DNA from: Herpetosiphon geysericola
Lineage (GTDB): Bacteria > Chloroflexota > Chloroflexia > Chloroflexales > Herpetosiphonaceae
NCBI RefSeq assembly: GCF_001306135.1
Contig: NZ_LGKP01000015.1
Location: forward strand, 124,001 to 188,000
Length of the DNA: 64,000 nucleotides
Direction of reading: 5' to 3'
The notes beneath the pieces were generated by a model. The model was not told the origin of the DNA and did no database searches. It worked only from the letters and a program-made list of their open reading frames with translations. The position numbers and the translations under genes are program-made. Position 1 is the stretch's first letter. Every line of letters starts with the position of its first letter. Shown here piece after piece: positions 60,168 to 64,000 of the stretch.

Positions 60168-61688
60168 ATGCGAGCTATTGTTAGTGTTTCAGATAAGTCG
60201 GGGTTGGCGGATTTTGCTCAGGGCTTGAGCGATTTGGGCATCGAATTATTTTCAACTGGCGGCACGAAATCGGCCTTGGTAAGTGCTGGCGTGCCAGTGC
60301 GCAGCGTCAGCGATTTGACTGGCTTTCCAGAAATTTTGGAAGGTCGGGTTAAAACCTTGCATCCCGGCGTGCACGCCGGGATTTTGGCGCGCCGCGATAA
60401 ACCTTCCCACGTTGCCCAATTAAGTGAACACCACATCGGCTTGATCGATTTGGTGGTGGTCAACCTCTATCCGTTTGCCCAAACCATTGCCAAGCCAGAT
60501 GTGAGCTTGGAAGAAGCGATTGAGCAGATTGACATTGGTGGCCCAACCATGGTGCGCGCTTCGGCCAAAAATCATGCTCATGTGCTGATCGTGATCGATC
60601 CTGCCGATTATCCACGGGTGTTAGAGGCCTTGCGCAACCAGCAAATTACCCCCGAACTGCGGCGCCAATTGGCTGCTAAAGCGTTTGCCCACACGGCTGC
60701 CTACGATAGCGCGATCGCCGCGTACCTGACCGACGAAACTTTCCCGCAACAATTGCCCTTAGCCTGGGAATTGGCTCAATCATTGCGCTATGGCGAGAAT
60801 CCGCATCAAGCAGCGGCCTTTTATCGTGCTCCGAATGCTGCCGCCAACACCTTGGCCCAAGCGCTGCAACATCAAGGCAAAGAGCTTTCGTACAACAATT
60901 TGCTCGATGCAGATGCAACTTTGCAAGTTCTGCAAAATTTCGATCAGCCAACCGTGGCGATCATCAAGCATACGAATCCTTGTGGTCTTGCTTCGGCAGA
61001 GGATTTGGTGGCGGCGCACAAAGCGGCACGGGCTGGTGATCCACTTTCGGCCTTTGGCGGCATTGTCGGGGTCAATCGTCCGGTTGATCAGGCCTTGGCC
61101 AATGTGCTGAAAAAATATTTTTACGAAGTGATTATTGCCCCAGCCTTTAGCCCTGAAGCCTTGACGATTTTGGCTGAAAAGCCCAATTTGCGCTTGTTGA
61201 GCGTCGATACCAGCCGCTCGGCCAACAACGATTGGGAATATCGGAGCATTGGCGGCGGTATTTTGGCTCAGCATGTCGATCGGGTTGGCAATGATAATTT
61301 AGAAGCATGGCAGGTTGTCACTGAAACCGTGCCCAGCGACGACCAACTGGCAGCCTTGCAATTTGCTTGGAAAGCGTGTGCCAGCGTCAAATCGAATGCA
61401 ATTGTGCTGGTGCAAGGCGAAGAATTGGTTGGCATGGGCGCAGGCCAGCCATCGCGGGTCGATTCGGTGTTGACCGCAATTCGCAAGGCTGGTGAGCGGG
61501 CCAAGGGCAGTGTGCTGGCTTCCGATGCCTTCTTTCCCAAAGCCGATGGCATTCAGGCGGCGATTGAGGCGGGCGTGAGCGCGATTGTGCAGCCTGGCGG
61601 CTCGCAAGGTGATGCTGAAGTAATTGCTGCTGCCAACGCCGCAGGCATTACGATGATTTTCACTGCTACGCGCCACTTCAAACACTAA
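60168..61688 (+). CDS. purH: Bifunctional AICAR transformylase/IMP cyclohydrolase
   Basis: A 506-residue enzyme for the last two steps of IMP synthesis. The cyclohydrolase domain opens with RAIVSVSDKSGLADFA and LFSTGGTKSAL, then GFPEILEGRVKTLHPGVHAGIL and VNLYPFAQT. The transformylase domain has SLRYGENPHQAAAFY, KQHTNPCG-like IIKHTNPCGLASAED, DPLSAFGGIVGVNR and SVKSNAIVLVQGEELVGMGAGQPSRVDS. The frame continues 70 codons upstream across the ZTP riboswitch, which is not translated; ATG at 60168 with GGAG upstream matches the family start. A terminator follows. Confidence 0.96.
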   Translation: MRAIVSVSDKSGLADFAQGLSDLGIELFSTGGTKSALVSAGVPVRSVSDLTGFPEILEGRVKTLHPGVHAGILARRDKPSHVAQLSEHHIGLIDLVVVNLYPFAQTIAKPDVSLEEAIEQIDIGGPTMVRASAKNHAHVLIVIDPADYPRVLEALRNQQITPELRRQLAAKAFAHTAAYDSAIAAYLTDETFPQQLPLAWELAQSLRYGENPHQAAAFYRAPNAAANTLAQALQHQGKELSYNNLLDADATLQVLQNFDQPTVAIIKHTNPCGLASAEDLVAAHKAARAGDPLSAFGGIVGVNRPVDQALANVLKKYFYEVIIAPAFSPEALTILAEKPNLRLLSVDTSRSANNDWEYRSIGGGILAQHVDRVGNDNLEAWQVVTETVPSDDQLAALQFAWKACASVKSNAIVLVQGEELVGMGAGQPSRVDSVLTAIRKAGERAKGSVLASDAFFPKADGIQAAIEAGVSAIVQPGGSQGDAEVIAAANAAGITMIFTATRHFKH

Positions 61689-61698
61689 AATCAACGAC

Positions 61699-61740
61699 AG
61701 GCCAGCGCTGGTCGGTTTGCGGCCTCGCTGGCCTCTTTTT
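61699..61740 (+). terminator. Rho-independent terminator of purH
   Basis: A 9-bp stem AGGCCAGCG (61,699-61,707) and CGCTGGCCT (61,726-61,734), followed by CTTTTT. It lies 10 bases after the purH stop and separates purH from hisIE. Confidence 0.88.
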
Positions 61741-61760
61741 ATCTGAAAGAAAGTGATGTT

Positions 61761-62399
61761 ATGGTCGAACTAACCTACGATAGCCAAGGCCTGATTCCGG
61801 CTGTGGTGCAGCATGCCCGTAGCGGCGAGGTCTTGATGGTTGGCTATATGAACGCCGAAGCGCTGGCTAAAACCCAAACCAGCGGCTTGGTGACTTTTTG
61901 GAGCCGTTCGCGTCAAGAATTATGGACCAAGGGCGAAACCAGCGGCAATGTATTAAAATTTATCGCGGCCCGCACCGATTGCGATAACGATGCCTTATTG
62001 ATTTTGGCCGAGCCAAGCGGCCCAACCTGTCACACTGGCGAACGCTCGTGCTTTCATACCACACTTGATGGCACCAAACGCGAAGGTAGCGCTGTGCCGT
62101 TAGCCTTCGTCAGCCAATTGTTTGAATTTTTGCGTGAACGCGAGCAAACCCGCCCGATTGGCTCATACACCACCTACTTGCTGGAAAAAGGCGTTGATAA
62201 AATTGGCAAGAAAATCGGTGAGGAATCAGCTGAGGTGATTATTGCGGCCAAAAATGGCAATCCAGATGAGCTGCGCAACGAAGCAAGCGATTTGATCTAT
62301 CACTTGTTTGTGCTCTTGCTCAATCAAGGTGTGTCGCCAGAAGATGTGTGGTTTACCTTGCGCGAACGCCATGGCCGCCAACGCGAGGAAAAACAATAG
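61761..62399 (+). CDS. hisIE: Bifunctional phosphoribosyl-AMP cyclohydrolase/phosphoribosyl-ATP pyrophosphatase
   Basis: A 212-residue fusion for histidine synthesis steps two and three. The HisI domain (~1-115) has VLMVGYMNAEAL, TFWSRSRQELWTKGETSGN, RTDCDNDALLI and the zinc-binding CHTGERSCFH. The HisE domain (~120-205) has SYTTYLLEKGVDKIGKKIGEESAEVIIAAKN and ASDLIYHLFVLL. Both active sites look complete. It stands apart from other his genes and is 2 bases upstream of the glycosyltransferase gene, suggesting co-transcription with it. Confidence 0.96.
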   Translation: MVELTYDSQGLIPAVVQHARSGEVLMVGYMNAEALAKTQTSGLVTFWSRSRQELWTKGETSGNVLKFIAARTDCDNDALLILAEPSGPTCHTGERSCFHTTLDGTKREGSAVPLAFVSQLFEFLREREQTRPIGSYTTYLLEKGVDKIGKKIGEESAEVIIAAKNGNPDELRNEASDLIYHLFVLLLNQGVSPEDVWFTLRERHGRQREEKQ

Positions 62400-62401
62400 C
62401 T

Positions 62402-63169
62402 ATGCCAAGTTTTCAACGTCCAGCAGATGTGGCTTCGATCGATGTTCTTGGGGTGCGGGTTGACGACGTAACCATGGATGAAACGATCGATTTGATTGCG
62501 GCAATGTTGGCTGCTGGCGGCGTGCATCAAATTGCGACGGTTAACCCTGAGTTTGTGATGGCGGCCCAAAATAATGTGGCCTTTCGCGCTACCTTAGCAG
62601 CAACCAGCCTGTCGGTTCCCGATGGCACTGGCTTGCTGCATGCGGCGCGCTGGCAAGGCAAACAGCTGCGGGCCAAAGTAACTGGCATTGATTTGACCGA
62701 GCGCTTGGCTGCCGAAAGCGCCACGCGTGGCTGGAAAATCTTTTTGCTGGGCGCTGCCGATGGCGTTGCCGCCAAAGCAGCAGCGGTGCTTCAAGCGCGC
62801 TATCCTCATTGCCAAATTGTTGGCACCTGGGCTGGCTCGCCGCGCGAACCAGATCAAGCAGCGATTGCTGCTGAAATTCGGCGCACTCAGCCAGAGATTG
62901 TGTTGGTGGCCTATGGTGCGCCAGCCCAAGATTTGTGGATTCGGCGCTATGGCGCTGAATTAGGGATTAAATTGGGAATCGGCGTTGGTGGCACGTTTGA
63001 TGATCTGGCGGGATTGCGTCCGCGTGCGCCGCAATGGATGCGTAAATTTGGGCTAGAATGGTTATGGCGATTAATTCGGCATCCACAGCGGTGGCGGCGC
63101 ATTTTCACTGCGGTGGTGCTTTTTGGTTGGGCGGCTTGGCGCGAAGCTCAACGCATCAAACGAGGCTAA
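62402..63169 (+). CDS. WecG/TagA/CpsF-family glycosyltransferase
   Basis: A 255-residue GT26-family enzyme. Motifs: VTMDETIDLI, ATVNPEFVMAAQ, the catalytic region SVPDGTGLLHAAR followed by KVTGIDLTERLA, IFLLGAADGVAAKAA, GSPRE and the late YGAPAQDLWI plus GVGGTFDDLAG...RAPQWMRKFGLEWLWRLIRHPQRWRR. The family transfers N-acetylmannosamine or other sugars to polyprenyl-linked acceptors for wall polymers. A short hydrophobic helix near the C-terminus would bind the membrane. It is 2 bases after hisIE and 4 bases before the next gene. Confidence 0.94.
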   Translation: MPSFQRPADVASIDVLGVRVDDVTMDETIDLIAAMLAAGGVHQIATVNPEFVMAAQNNVAFRATLAATSLSVPDGTGLLHAARWQGKQLRAKVTGIDLTERLAAESATRGWKIFLLGAADGVAAKAAAVLQARYPHCQIVGTWAGSPREPDQAAIAAEIRRTQPEIVLVAYGAPAQDLWIRRYGAELGIKLGIGVGGTFDDLAGLRPRAPQWMRKFGLEWLWRLIRHPQRWRRIFTAVVLFGWAAWREAQRIKRG

Positions 63170-63173
63170 ATCT

Positions 63174-63764
63174 ATGCAAACAACCGTAGAAGAAGAGTTA
63201 TTTTGTGTTAATCACCCCAAAGAGGCGACGCTCTTACGCTGCTCGAAATGTTTGAACCCAATTTGTGGCCGTTGCGCAGTGCGCACGCCCGTTGGTTGGC
63301 GTTGCCCCGATTGTACTGGCGCAGTCGCTGGCCGTACTGGCTATTATGTGCCAACCTTGCTGAGCCAAGTTACCAGCCAGCAATATTTCAAAGCGATTGC
63401 GGCTATGCTAGGCGTGGCGATTCTTGGTGGGATTGCTTGGGGCCAATTTCGCTTGGTTGGTGGCTGGGGTGATTGGAGTTTTTGGTTTGTGTTTGCAATT
63501 AGCCTCGTGAGCGGCGAAGTGGTTGGCCGAATCTCCAACGAGCGGCGCAATCCGCAACTGATGTGGATTGCAGGCGCAGGCGTGGTGTTGGCGGCAATCG
63601 TCGCGCTGCTTTGGACGTTGGGCGTGAGCAACGACATTAATCCAAGCCAATGGAGCCTCTATCTTGGCGAATCAATTTCGCGGCGGTACCTTGGCCTAAC
63701 CTTGTCGAATGGCTTTTTTGTGGTGTTGGGAGCGCTCTTTGCTGCTCAACGAGTCCGCGAGTAA
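63174..63764 (+). CDS. B-box-type zinc-finger membrane protein
   Basis: A 196-residue protein. The N-terminal ~45 residues form a zinc finger of B-box type (CVNHPKEATLLRCSKCLNPICGRCAVRTPVGWRCPDC). Then come about four hydrophobic segments (~70-88, ~98-118, ~125-145, ~170-190). Such N-terminal fingers often precede rhomboid or DUF membrane domains; no protease motif (GxSG) is visible. The function is unknown. It begins 4 bases after the glycosyltransferase gene stop and is followed after one base by the ACT-domain gene. Confidence 0.82.
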   Translation: MQTTVEEELFCVNHPKEATLLRCSKCLNPICGRCAVRTPVGWRCPDCTGAVAGRTGYYVPTLLSQVTSQQYFKAIAAMLGVAILGGIAWGQFRLVGGWGDWSFWFVFAISLVSGEVVGRISNERRNPQLMWIAGAGVVLAAIVALLWTLGVSNDINPSQWSLYLGESISRRYLGLTLSNGFFVVLGALFAAQRVRE

Positions 63765-63765
63765 C

Positions 63766-64000
63766 ATGCATCAATTATCATTAATAAACTACCCTGAAGT
63801 GCTGGCAGTGGCTCGGTTGGAAGTTGACCAGCCATGGCCTGAATGGGCGATGCAAAGCCCGTTTGTAAGCATAAGCCGCACCAGCGACGAGCTTTCGATC
63901 GTTTGTGAACGCCAGTTTGTGCCAGCAACAGTGCAGGCCGAGCGCAATTGGCGTGGCTTGCGGGTGGCAGGCAGCTTAGATTTTAGCCAAGTCGGGATTT
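63766..64000 (+). CDS. ACT-domain protein (partial, runs off the window)
   Basis: The first 78 residues of a protein that continues beyond the window. The segment TSDELSIVCERQFVP followed by NWRGLRVAGSLDFSQVGI matches the ACT_7/CASTOR-like family of small ligand-binding regulators. It starts 1 base after the preceding stop, so it belongs to the same transcript. The 3' part is missing. Confidence 0.75.
   Translation, partial: MHQLSLINYPEVLAVARLEVDQPWPEWAMQSPFVSISRTSDELSIVCERQFVPATVQAERNWRGLRVAGSLDFSQVGI

Overview
The window looks like chromosome of a filamentous, predatory or saprophytic Chloroflexota bacterium, most likely Herpetosiphon or a close relative. This is inferred from gene content: zinc-ribbon/FHA/Ser-Thr kinase sets, DUF1501/DUF1800 pairs, a mannan operon, LipM+LipA lipoylation, and cell-envelope genes without LPS genes. 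It also fits the moderate GC and the short CACGAAG-type intergenic repeats. No rRNA, tRNA, CRISPR array, transposase or phage gene was recognised. Genes are dense and mostly in short operons with ATGA or TAATG overlaps.

Layout. 1-4.5 kb, minus strand: isochorismatase-like hydrolase, a Ser/Thr kinase fused to a formylglycine-generating-enzyme-like domain, a LysE exporter, an HD hydrolase and an M50 protease. 4.7-9 kb: HAD phosphatase (plus), then response regulator, histidine kinase, thioesterase and a hypothetical gene (minus). 9-12 kb: DUF1800/DUF1501 Tat-exported pair. 12.2 kb: thiopurine methyltransferase-like gene. 13.1-25.6 kb: nine-gene mannan/manno-oligosaccharide operon headed by its own LacI regulator (lacI, GH130 phosphorylase, sugar-binding lipoprotein, GH5 lipoprotein, cytoplasmic GH5, epimerase, acetyl-esterase, mannose-6-P isomerase, GH2 beta-mannosidase). 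26-29 kb: lipA, purE, purK. 29-38.3 kb: divergent phospho-signalling locus (McrB-like AAA ATPase, double-FHA ABC transporter, PP2C phosphatase, Ser/Thr kinase, FHA/zinc-ribbon protein). 38.4-41 kb: haloacid dehalogenase, MmyB-like regulator, MBL-fold hydrolase.

41.4-49.3 kb holds the most intriguing locus: a two-component system followed by a tight cluster of a spermidine-synthase-like domain fused to a membrane-anchored extracytoplasmic region, a FemAB-type aminoacyltransferase, two proteins sharing an unrecognised ~115-residue C-terminal domain (one soluble, one membrane-bound), a DUF350-like membrane protein and a pyruvoyl S-adenosylmethionine decarboxylase. I infer a polyamine-linked envelope modification system. 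Next to it is a GAF histidine kinase lacking the phospho-acceptor histidine.

51-53.8 kb: sulfite-oxidase-like enzyme, then an AmmeMemoRadiSam-type protein that has lost the radical-SAM cysteine motif, paired with AMMECR1. 54-64 kb: tandem glycine riboswitch with a terminator controlling lipM-gcvT-gcvH-gcvPA-gcvPB; a ZTP riboswitch controlling purH; then hisIE, a WecG/TagA glycosyltransferase, a zinc-finger membrane protein and a partial ACT-domain gene. The glycine cleavage system makes methylene-THF, PurH consumes 10-formyl-THF and ZTP reports its shortage, so this end of the window is a one-carbon/purine neighbourhood.

All assignments come from reading the sequence; no database search was run. 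Starts were moved from the longest reading frame to the codon with a plausible Shine-Dalgarno whenever one was visible.
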